NCBI GenBank assembly: GCA_002362735.1
Contig: DEUU01000303.1
Location: forward strand, 1-5,715
Direction: 5' to 3'
From: Dehalococcoidia bacterium UBA3254
Lineage (GTDB): Bacteria > Chloroflexota > Dehalococcoidia > Dehalococcoidales > UBA3254
DNA: 5,715 bases
Positions 1 to 5,715 of the stretch are shown here, piece after piece. The stretch's first letter is position 1. Each line of letters begins with the position of its first letter. The notes beneath the pieces were generated by a model. The model saw only the letters and a program-made list of their open reading frames with translations. It was not told the origin of the DNA and made no database searches. Position numbers and translations under genes: made by a program.

Positions 1-477
1 TTCGTGGCCCAGAAGTATGGATACTGGGCTGAGTACAGGGCCAACAAGGCCGGCCTGGTCTTCATGGTCGTAACAGCCTTCATGGGCATCCTATTCGCTG
101 CTCCCGGAGCTGTATGGTTTCGCAAGGTCGGAGTGGACCCTCAAATGGCCTATCCATACGGAGATGAGTCTAATCCAGAGCAGATGAAGAAAGAGACGAG
201 AGAACAGCTCTGGATAGCCCTGGCAGGTCCCATTACCAACATCGCATTGACGGTTTTCTTCTTCCTAATTCTGATAAGCGGAGTGCTAACCAGTAATCTC
301 GGGTACGGTGCTGTTTACTATGCCATCTTCATCAACCTGACCCTGGCGGCTTTCAACCTGCTGCCTTTTGGGCCGCTGGATGGGGCGAAGGTATTTGGCG
401 CCAGCCGCGCGATATGGGCGATCGTGGCTGTGCCGACGATACTGGTGGCGCTGCCGGTTTATTTTGGGATGATTTGA
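1..477 (+). CDS. M50 (site-2 protease family) membrane metalloprotease, 5' end outside window
   Basis: The frame is open from base 1 and ends at TGA 475-477, giving 158 visible C-terminal residues. The family consists of zinc proteases that cut substrates within or near the membrane. Counting Phe as residue 1, there are hydrophobic segments at about 20-41, 72-99, 107-133 and 137-157. The stretch A-G-P-I-T-N at 75-80 fits the small-residue/Asn motif of S2P-like enzymes. N119-L-L-P-F-G-P-L-D127-G fits the conserved second metal-ligand motif (N-x2-P-x2-P-x-D-G), with D127 as the expected zinc ligand. The HExxH motif is not visible and should lie just upstream, so activity cannot be confirmed here. 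The GTG at base 4 is only the first start-like codon in the window, not the real start. Hand-counted lines give about 57% GC, much higher than the rest of the window. Its last 19 bases overlap the end of the opposite-strand gene. The substrate is unknown. Confidence 0.88.
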   Translation, partial: FVAQKYGYWAEYRANKAGLVFMVVTAFMGILFAAPGAVWFRKVGVDPQMAYPYGDESNPEQMKKETREQLWIALAGPITNIALTVFFFLILISGVLTSNLGYGAVYYAIFINLTLAAFNLLPFGPLDGAKVFGASRAIWAIVAVPTILVALPVYFGMI

Positions 478-1631
478 GATAGATTAAGAAGAGTCGAGTT
501 GTCTTGCAGAATAGGGGCAATCTTTGGCCAATATTTTTCCATAAAAGACAACAATGGAATGAGTAATGTGACGGCAAATGTCAGTATAGTGATAACGCCA
601 TATCCCTTCGCTTCCGACGTTACCCTCTCCCTCTCCTTTTGCAGGATATCAAGCATTTCGGATATTGATTTTATTTTTGCTTCTTTATCGCTATAATCTT
701 CCTCGGATGCAATCGAAATAAGTTTTTGAGCGGATTTTTTACTCTTCTCGTTTATTTCATCTAGCTCGAATTTTGCCTGAGCTTTCATAATGCTCTGAAT
801 GGCTTCAATTCCAACAAGAAATAACATTACGCCCAGTAGAAGTAGAATTAATAAAAATGCAACCTCGAATGTAAGGTATCCCTTGAAAGGATAGCTTAAT
901 ATTGCCATAGCGATGCATATGAAATAATAGGCAATTATTTTTAGAATATCACTTCTGATATCGATCATAATAGCATTTAAACTAAATATAGATATATTGG
1001 CATTGATATTAGAGTATTTCATTCCTACATCGCTTAGTCCCCACGTCGTACTAAATATGATCCAAACAATTGTTGAAAGTAAGATCAGGAAAAAGATTCC
1101 TATCAAATTAGAATATACGTCATAAGCCATAAGGATATTCTTTTGTGCTTCAATAAATTCGGCAATTTGGGGGTTCTTCAATCCTATTTCAATAAAGTCT
1201 TTATGATATGAGGACTCACTTAAAAGAACCTCATTAATACTTAATCCTCTTATAAAATCTATTAGATAAAAAGGGAGTATCACAAGGGGTAATAGAACAT
1301 AATACCAGTAAGATTTTTTAAATTTATATTTCATGATACCATAAATGGTTGTCGCCTCATTTTCGTCCAGGTAGCTAAATTCTAAAAATATAGTTTTTAC
1401 CTTTTTCAATAAAAACCTGATGCCTGCAATCTGATATGCAATTGCAGCACTAACCATAATAAAGGTCAAACCTCGATTATCCCAATAAGGTTCCAGAAAT
1501 ATTACATCAAAATAAAAAAATGCGTAAATTAAATATATTATTATGCCTATGAATAAAGATATCACTGGATAAGGCAAAGGCGCCCGCATCAATGCTTCAT
1601 CTATCCAGTTCCAGCTCTCCTCTTCCTGCAA
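459..1631 (-). CDS. Multi-pass membrane protein with charged coiled-coil-like loop, function unknown
   Basis: I do not recognise this family. The longest reading starts at TTG 1641-1643 (394 residues). I prefer TTG 1629-1631 (390 residues) because GGAGG sits five bases before it; an ATG at residue 19 of the long form is another option. Numbering by the long form, an acidic N-terminus (1-18) is followed by hydrophobic segments at about 24-47, 58-80, 112-133, 177-200, 233-252, 257-282 and 348-368, so six or seven membrane spans. Residues 284-345 are highly charged (Lys/Glu rich) and helical-looking, probably a coiled coil between the last two spans. No catalytic motif is visible. The gene lies 32 bases after the beta-helix gene on the same strand, so co-transcription is likely. 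Some 60-base lines fall to about 17-33% GC, which suggests a fast-evolving or acquired gene. The stop (TAA, complement of 459-461) lies inside the protease gene. That it is a real gene is fairly sure; its role is not. Confidence 0.8.
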   Translation of the reverse strand: MQEEESWNWIDEALMRAPLPYPVISLFIGIIIYLIYAFFYFDVIFLEPYWDNRGLTFIMVSAAIAYQIAGIRFLLKKVKTIFLEFSYLDENEATTIYGIMKYKFKKSYWYYVLLPLVILPFYLIDFIRGLSINEVLLSESSYHKDFIEIGLKNPQIAEFIEAQKNILMAYDVYSNLIGIFFLILLSTIVWIIFSTTWGLSDVGMKYSNINANISIFSLNAIMIDIRSDILKIIAYYFICIAMAILSYPFKGYLTFEVAFLLILLLLGVMLFLVGIEAIQSIMKAQAKFELDEINEKSKKSAQKLISIASEEDYSDKEAKIKSISEMLDILQKERERVTSEAKGYGVITILTFAVTLLIPLLSFMEKYWPKIAPILQDNSTLLNLSQIIPK

Positions 1632-1636
1632 TGCTT

Positions 1637-1641
1637 CCTCC
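1637..1641 (-). promoter_or_regulatory. Strong Shine-Dalgarno GGAGG deciding a TTG start
   Basis: On the minus strand GGAGG is followed by five bases (AAGCA) and then TTG at 1631-1629. This is ideal spacing for ribosome binding. The longer TTG start at 1643 would place this motif inside the coding region and has no comparable motif ahead of it. An in-frame stop at 1668-1670 limits how far upstream the gene can start. Confidence 0.55.
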
Positions 1642-1663
1642 AAAATCAGTATGAACGTTTTTC

Positions 1664-3466
1664 CTAATTACTTTTTTCTGGCCTTATGGTTATGAGCTGG
1701 TCCTTTGAATCAGAAACTTTAAAAGTTACCTCGAAGACAACGGTTTCATCTTTGAGCATCTTAACATAATATTCTTTATCATCGTTCATCGGATAGTAAT
1801 CTATCGTCTTCTTTGGCCCAAGGCATTCTGTACCCAAATATGCTATTGCTTTAAGCGGAGTTGGATCTATTAAGACTGCAACTTTTTTTCCTTCTTGATC
1901 CCTTGGTATTACTCCAAATACTCCCGGCGGGGATTTGGTTGTTCCAGGCGGAATCTCTATGATATTTTTCGAGTTATTGAACAATATGTTATCGCTTTGG
2001 ATAAATTCGCTGAATATGACATAGGATAGGCCGAATTCATTGTCGCTGATTGTGTTTCTTGAGATATTGTTTTTGTTACCCCCTGATATATATATTCCGT
2101 TATAATTATCATAGATTGTATTGCGCGTAATCTCATTCATCAAGGCGGATTCAAGTCGGATTGCATCTGAGCTTTCCGTTAAATTATTCATATCAATCCT
2201 GTTGTTATAGCTGTATTCATGCACAAGCAGGTTAGCCTCTTCATTCTGGCTCAAATTGTTCCCATAAATCGAGTTAAAGCCAGAGAGGGCCAAGGTCAGG
2301 CCCAGGTTGTTAAGAAAGGCCTTATTGGCCCTTATGATGGAATCATCGGAGTAATTAAGGTTAATCCCTGTCTGTTTATTTCCTCGAAGCTCATTTCCCT
2401 CAATGAGGTTGCGATTCGATTCGCTCAGGGATATGCCATCAATGCTGTTGTCGGTGATGCTGTTATTTCTAATAGTAATTTCATCCGATGCATCCAACCG
2501 GATGCCATAGGAGTTATTGGTCAAGCTGGTATTCTCTATGATGCAATGAGTTGTATTGTAGAGATATATTCCGAAGATGTTCTTCTTAAGCAAAAGCCCT
2601 TTTATGCTTATATTATCACAATCCTGGCAATATATAATTCCTGCGTTGGAGGATGTGTCAATGGTGGCGTTCGTAAAGCCTATCCAGTAAAAAATCGGCT
2701 TGGTGTCTACAAAGTTGCTGGCATCTATATCGTTCTTGCCCCCTGCTCCGAAGTTATAGTCATTGTCGTGCAGGAAATTGGCTCTTAATTTGTTATTCAT
2801 GGATGAGCTGAGCAATATGCCATAATCCCCCGAGGCAGCTTCATTTCCCTGCAGATCGTTGTTTGTGGCCGATATTAAGAGAATGCCATATCGATTGCCG
2901 CCAAGATAATTATCAATTACACTATTTTCACTGCATCCCTTGATCTTTATTCCATACTTATTATTTATAACCTCATTTCCGATCAGAGTATTGTTGCCAA
3001 AGCCCTCCACCAGAATGCCGTGCTCGTTCTCTGCTAGAGTATTATTGGCCAGGGTATTATTATTCGAAGATACCTCGATGCCAGCCCAGATATCGGGCCT
3101 GAATCCTTCTGAGTTATTTACCCGAAATCCCTCTAAAATGATGCCATCCACAATCAGCTTTATTCCGCTTTCGTTATAATCGGCATCTATCAATGGCTTT
3201 CCGCTTCCGGTGTCCACTCCGCGAAGCGTTACGGGCTTGTTCACAATCACGTTCTCCACGTAATTGCCGCTTTGGACCTCGACGGTATCTCCAGGATTAG
3301 CAGCTGTTATGCCGGCTGATATGCTGGAGTAGTCGCAACCATCTGGGCAGACTTCAATCACTTCGGCATCTGCTGTGCCAAGTGCCAAAGACGTAACTAT
3401 GAAAAAAAATAAAATTCCGCTCCATTTAATATCATAAATATGCGACAAGAAATTCTGTCCGGACAT
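1664..3466 (-). CDS. Exported NosD-like right-handed parallel beta-helix protein
   Basis: This 600-residue protein has a signal peptide: polar residues 1-15, a hydrophobic core at about 16-30, and probable cleavage after T-A-D-A34. Residues 45-95 form the usual opening of archaeal NosD/CASH-type proteins (Y-S-S-I-x-A-G-I-x-A-A-N-P-G-D-T, then G-N-Y-x-E-N and V-T-L-R-G). Residues about 105-500 are a run of roughly 22-24-residue rungs with the pattern N-x-I-x-x-N-x-I/L-x-x-N-x-x-G-I, typical of a parallel beta-helix. Between about 250 and 295 the rungs are interrupted by a K-P-I-F-Y-W segment and a C280-x2-C283 pair. Residues about 505-600 are a non-repetitive C-terminal domain I do not recognise. 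Such folds often bind or process carbohydrate or serve as surface scaffolds; the nos copper role should not be assumed. No C-terminal anchor is visible. Many N-x-S/T sequons (for example N117, N136, N141, N158) would permit glycosylation. The ATG at 3466 is preceded by a stop one codon beyond ATC, GCG, so the start is well bounded, although no clear Shine-Dalgarno motif is seen. The likely operon partner is the downstream membrane protein gene. Confidence 0.88.
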   Translation of the reverse strand: MSGQNFLSHIYDIKWSGILFFFIVTSLALGTADAEVIEVCPDGCDYSSISAGITAANPGDTVEVQSGNYVENVIVNKPVTLRGVDTGSGKPLIDADYNESGIKLIVDGIILEGFRVNNSEGFRPDIWAGIEVSSNNNTLANNTLAENEHGILVEGFGNNTLIGNEVINNKYGIKIKGCSENSVIDNYLGGNRYGILLISATNNDLQGNEAASGDYGILLSSSMNNKLRANFLHDNDYNFGAGGKNDIDASNFVDTKPIFYWIGFTNATIDTSSNAGIIYCQDCDNISIKGLLLKKNIFGIYLYNTTHCIIENTSLTNNSYGIRLDASDEITIRNNSITDNSIDGISLSESNRNLIEGNELRGNKQTGINLNYSDDSIIRANKAFLNNLGLTLALSGFNSIYGNNLSQNEEANLLVHEYSYNNRIDMNNLTESSDAIRLESALMNEITRNTIYDNYNGIYISGGNKNNISRNTISDNEFGLSYVIFSEFIQSDNILFNNSKNIIEIPPGTTKSPPGVFGVIPRDQEGKKVAVLIDPTPLKAIAYLGTECLGPKKTIDYYPMNDDKEYYVKMLKDETVVFEVTFKVSDSKDQLITIRPEKSN

Positions 3467-3492
3467 GATCGCTTATAGCACTAATTTAGATA

Positions 3493-3527
3493 AGAATCTT
3501 TCGTTTTTTTATGACACAAAGGATTCT
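3493..3527. repeat. Imperfect inverted repeat upstream of the beta-helix gene
   Basis: AGAATCTTT at 3493-3501 pairs with AAAGGATTCT at 3518-3527. Nine base pairs form with one unpaired G, around a 16-base centre that includes a run of T (3504-3510). It lies 27-61 bases upstream of the beta-helix start, so it could be an operator or a leader hairpin. AT-rich DNA produces such pairs by chance, hence the modest confidence. Confidence 0.4.
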
Positions 3528-3573
3528 CCAGTTGAATGATATCCACCAGTTACGTAGCTGATAATTCATTATA

Positions 3574-3611
3574 CCTAATTAATTAGAAATTCTTTTAATA
3601 ATTTAATTAGG
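3574..3611. repeat. Inverted repeat with embedded perfect palindrome, possible operator
   Basis: CCTAATTAA at 3574-3582 is perfectly inverted as TTAATTAGG at 3603-3611, with 20 bases between. The left arm is part of a perfect 12-base palindrome, CTAATTAATTAG (3575-3586). The repeat brackets the putative TATA box of the TPR gene, 33-70 bases before its ATG. A dimeric regulator bound here would block or assist the transcription machinery. The bases are seen directly; the operator role is inferred. Confidence 0.45.
3593..3606 (+). promoter_or_regulatory. Putative archaeal TATA box for the TGase-TPR gene
   Basis: TTTTAATAATTTAA is the best TATA-like run ahead of the ATG at 3644. With archaeal spacing of about 25 bases, transcription would start near 3620-3630, leaving a short leader that still includes the AAAGGT ribosome site. 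The surrounding DNA is AT-rich throughout, so the exact position is uncertain. Confidence 0.35.
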
Positions 3612-3632
3612 CATTTAGGTTAAGTACATACC

Positions 3633-3638
3633 AAAGGT
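3633..3638 (+). promoter_or_regulatory. Weak Shine-Dalgarno AAAGGT
   Basis: AAAGGT lies five bases before the ATG at 3644. It is a modest match to the archaeal ribosome-binding site. It favours the ATG at 3644 over the in-frame ATG at 3674, which has no comparable motif ahead of it. Confidence 0.45.
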
Positions 3639-3643
3639 TTTAA

Positions 3644-5715
3644 ATGGACAAAAAAATTCTATGCTCTTTGTATATGCACTTACAGAGTTTTAGCCGGATT
3701 CTCGCTATTCTTGCAATAGGATCTTGCTTAGCCGGGGATATAGCTCATGATTTAGGAAATAGCAATCAAAATCCAGCAGGACCTTTATTATTTCAACTTA
3801 ATTTAGTGAACAATGAATCCCCTCTCCATATGAATTTATGTCCCAAAAAAACGCCATTGTCCAATGAAATTCTTAAAATTAAAGAGAGTAGTAGGAAGAA
3901 GCAGTTTAATCCTAAGATCTTCGAAACTCTAATAGAGCCCGAAAATGAATATGTTAAATATAAAGCAAAAATGCTTGCATCCAGATATCCTGGAGATCAT
4001 AATATCGAACAGATCTGTTGTATCTATCAATATCTTAAGATTGGAAGCTATCCAATAGATGGCTGGAGCTATGTCAGTGATAAGCGGGGTGATGAGGATT
4101 ATAGCTATGCCAATTTTACTCTTAAGATAGGACAAGATCATATATCTGGTGTAGGTGACTGTGATGATTTCGCCATCGCAATATCTTCCCTAATTGAAGC
4201 AATAGGTGGTACCACTAGAATCACATTAGCCTACAATGGAAATGCAAATAAGGCAGCAGGCCATGCATATGCAGAAGTATATTTGGGAAGTCTCAGCACA
4301 GATAGAGAACAAATTGAATTGATCAAAGAATGGCTTAAGAAGAAGTATGCAACAGATGAAATTTATTATAATATTTCAGAAGAAGAAAACGGAAATGTGT
4401 GGTTGAATCTAGATTGGAGTGCAAACCATCCCGGAGGTATATATTGGCCTGCCAAAAGTGCTATTATCATACCTGTAAGGCCTCAATTTGAAAAAACAGT
4501 GCAAAGACTCCCTGGTGACATCTTTAATAAGACTGAGTCATATATCTTGATCGATAAGGGCTTAGCTCTCATTAATTTATCGAAATATGATGAAGCTATT
4601 CAAGCTTGGGATAAGGCTCTAGAAATCTACCCTACGTGTTTGGTAGCATTAAATAATAAAGGCTTTACATTATCTTTATATAAAGGAGAGTATGAAAAGG
4701 CCATAGAAAATTTCGATAAAGCGCTGGAGATCAATCCACAGTATGGTGAGGCATTGGTATACAAGGGCTTTGCATTAGGAAACTTAGGTAAATATGATGA
4801 GGCTATAAGGGCTTACGATGAAGCTTTGGAAATAAATCCGCAACTTATCGAAGCATGGACGGGCAAAGGATTAGTATTTAATAGCCTACATAGGTACAAT
4901 GAAGCTATAAAGGCTTATGACGAAGCCTTAAAGATTAATCCTCATCTTGCGGCGGCCTGGAGTGCTAAAGCTCTTCCACTTAGCGCTCTGGGCAGGCATG
5001 ACGAGGCGAAACAGGTTTTTGAAAATTCTATCGTAGCCTCAGAAGAGATCCTTGCAATTAATCCCAACTTAGAATGGGCCTGGATGGATAAAGGCCTTGC
5101 ATTCTTTGGCTTAGGTAAATACGATGAGGCAATAAATGCTTATGATGAAGCTTTGAGAATTAGACCGAAACTAGCTAATGCTTGGTCTGGAAAGGGTTAT
5201 GCTTTCTGTAAACAGTCCAAATACAATGAAGCCATAAATGCTTTTGACGAGGCTCTTGAGACTAATCCACGACTCACCGATGCACTGATTAGCAAAGGCT
5301 TTGCACTAAACCTCCTTGGCAAGTATGACGAAGCTATAAAAGTTTACGATAAAGCACTAGAGACAAATCCGCAACAGGCAGGAATCTGGTATACTAAGGG
5401 ATCAATTTTCCAAACACAGGGTAAGTATGACGAATCTCTCAATGCATTCAACAAAGCTTTAGAGATCGATCCTCAACTCGGCGCGGCCTGGTATGGCAAA
5501 GGCCAGCTTTTTAATAGTATGGGTTTGTACGACGATGCTGTCCAGGCTTATGACAAAGCTATTCAGATAGATCAGCGGAAGCCTGTATTCTGGATTGCTA
5601 AAGGAGATGCCCTAAGTAGTTTAGGTAGATATAATGAGGCCCTCGAGGCCTATAATGAATCTCTAACTACATCCGAAGAAGCCCTCAAAAAGAATCCAAA
5701 CTTAGAATGGGAAAC
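3644..5715 (+). CDS. Exported transglutaminase-like/TPR-repeat protein, 3' end outside window
   Basis: The frame is open from ATG 3644 to the window edge (690 complete codons). TAA directly before the ATG bounds the start. Residues 1-30 are a leader: basic start, hydrophobic core at about 19-27, and I-G-S-C28, which could be a lipobox for lipid anchoring; otherwise it is an ordinary signal peptide. Residues about 95-280 look like a transglutaminase-like cysteine-enzyme domain. Cys173 lies in G-D-C-D-D-F-A, His207 in G-H-A-Y-A-E-V-Y, and Asp257 in W-L-N-L-D-W, in the order and spacing of the family's Cys-His-Asp triad. Such domains act as proteases, amidases or crosslinkers; the sequence does not say which. 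From about residue 298, at least eleven TPR units follow, mostly 34 residues, with the signature G-K-Y-D-E-A-I-x-A-Y-D-E-A-L-E-I-N-P. TPR arrays bind protein partners. Units 5 and 11 are 41 residues long. The gene is divergent from the beta-helix gene, suggesting shared control. The substrate and the C-terminal part are unknown. Confidence 0.9.
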   Translation, partial: MDKKILCSLYMHLQSFSRILAILAIGSCLAGDIAHDLGNSNQNPAGPLLFQLNLVNNESPLHMNLCPKKTPLSNEILKIKESSRKKQFNPKIFETLIEPENEYVKYKAKMLASRYPGDHNIEQICCIYQYLKIGSYPIDGWSYVSDKRGDEDYSYANFTLKIGQDHISGVGDCDDFAIAISSLIEAIGGTTRITLAYNGNANKAAGHAYAEVYLGSLSTDREQIELIKEWLKKKYATDEIYYNISEEENGNVWLNLDWSANHPGGIYWPAKSAIIIPVRPQFEKTVQRLPGDIFNKTESYILIDKGLALINLSKYDEAIQAWDKALEIYPTCLVALNNKGFTLSLYKGEYEKAIENFDKALEINPQYGEALVYKGFALGNLGKYDEAIRAYDEALEINPQLIEAWTGKGLVFNSLHRYNEAIKAYDEALKINPHLAAAWSAKALPLSALGRHDEAKQVFENSIVASEEILAINPNLEWAWMDKGLAFFGLGKYDEAINAYDEALRIRPKLANAWSGKGYAFCKQSKYNEAINAFDEALETNPRLTDALISKGFALNLLGKYDEAIKVYDKALETNPQQAGIWYTKGSIFQTQGKYDESLNAFNKALEIDPQLGAAWYGKGQLFNSMGLYDDAVQAYDKAIQIDQRKPVFWIAKGDALSSLGRYNEALEAYNESLTTSEEALKKNPNLEWE
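4535..5715 (+). repeat. TPR-coding tandem repeat array with higher-order periodicity
   Basis: About eleven degenerate 102-base units encode the TPR motifs of the preceding CDS. Unit 2 (residues 331-365) has one extra residue. Units 5 (434-474) and 11 (645-685) have seven extra residues, and each ends in S-E-E-x-x-L-x-x-N-P followed by N-L-E-W. Units 4 and 10 also share the opening Q-L-x-x-A-W-x-G-K-G-x-x-F-N-S. Units 4-5 and 10-11 are therefore related pairs 633 bases apart, which points to block duplication rather than only single-unit expansion. The array continues past the window. Confidence 0.75.

Larger units (their letters stand above)
3467..3643. promoter_or_regulatory. Divergent intergenic control region, 177 bases
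   Basis: This AT-rich stretch separates two genes transcribed away from each other, so it must hold both promoters unless one lies in coding sequence. It contains an imperfect inverted repeat near the beta-helix gene, a palindromic cluster near the TPR gene, and TATA-like runs on both sides. On the minus side, a TATA-like run (complement of 3480-3492) lies only 14-26 bases before the ATG. Together with the absence of a clear ribosome site, this would fit a leaderless transcript, but that is a weak inference. No RNA gene or small ORF is convincing here. Confidence 0.6.

Noticed and set aside
660..690. T-rich run as a terminator for the protease transcript
   Set aside because: Archaeal termination can use T-runs, but this one is interrupted, lies about 190 bases past the stop inside another AT-rich gene, and cannot be told from background composition.
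353..696. Short open frames on both strands across the protease/membrane-gene junction (353-577 minus, 499-696 plus)
   Set aside because: Both overlap supported genes and have no independent coding evidence.
2219..2788. 189-residue open frame on the plus strand inside the beta-helix gene
   Set aside because: It lies wholly antisense to a well-supported repetitive gene whose codon pattern leaves the opposite strand open. The product shows no domain or signal pattern.
2940..3179. 79-residue plus-strand open frame
   Set aside because: Antisense shadow of the beta-helix gene, with no ribosome site or recognisable motif.
1664..3466. Calling the beta-helix protein the copper-handling NosD of nitrous oxide reductase maturation
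   Set aside because: No other nos gene is present. The similarity is to the broad beta-helix fold, so only NosD-like is justified.
3929..4141. 70-residue minus-strand open frame with hydrophobic stretches
   Set aside because: Antisense to the transglutaminase-like domain, whose catalytic motifs show that the plus frame is the real one.
4535..5715. CRISPR array or mobile DNA repeat
   Set aside because: The periodicity is 102 bases, in frame and degenerate at DNA level, encoding clear TPR motifs. There are no identical short repeats with unique spacers.

Overview
The window looks archaeal, most probably from a methanogen of the Methanothrix/Methanosarcina type. That is an inference from protein style: an archaeal M50 membrane protease, a NosD-like secreted parallel beta-helix protein, and a secreted TPR protein with a transglutaminase-like head. 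Upstream regions are AT-rich with TATA-like elements, and ATA and AGA codons are frequent. No rRNA or other marker gene is present to prove the assignment.

Layout. (1) Bases 1-477 (+) hold the 3' part of a GC-rich M50/site-2-protease-family gene; its HExxH site lies before the window. (2) Bases 459-1631 (-) encode a very AT-rich, unrecognised multi-pass membrane protein with a charged, helical, coiled-coil-like loop near its C-terminus. Its 3' end overlaps the protease gene tail to tail by 19 bases. (3) Bases 1664-3466 (-) encode a 600-residue exported beta-helix protein of the NosD/CASH type. It lies just upstream of the membrane protein gene on the same strand (32-base gap), so the two probably form an operon. 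(4) Bases 3467-3643 are an AT-rich divergent intergenic region with two inverted repeats and a plausible TATA box. (5) From 3644 to the end of the window (+) runs a long open frame, cut by the window edge: a signal or lipoprotein leader, a transglutaminase-like domain with a visible Cys-His-Asp triad, and at least eleven TPR units.

The beta-helix protein and the TGase-TPR protein are both predicted to act outside the membrane. They are transcribed divergently from one short control region, and the membrane protein follows the beta-helix gene. A joint cell-surface or envelope function is a reasonable hypothesis, but nothing in the sequence states a substrate. The protease gene differs strongly in base composition and is probably unrelated chromosomal background.

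No tRNA, rRNA, CRISPR array, insertion sequence or attachment site was seen.
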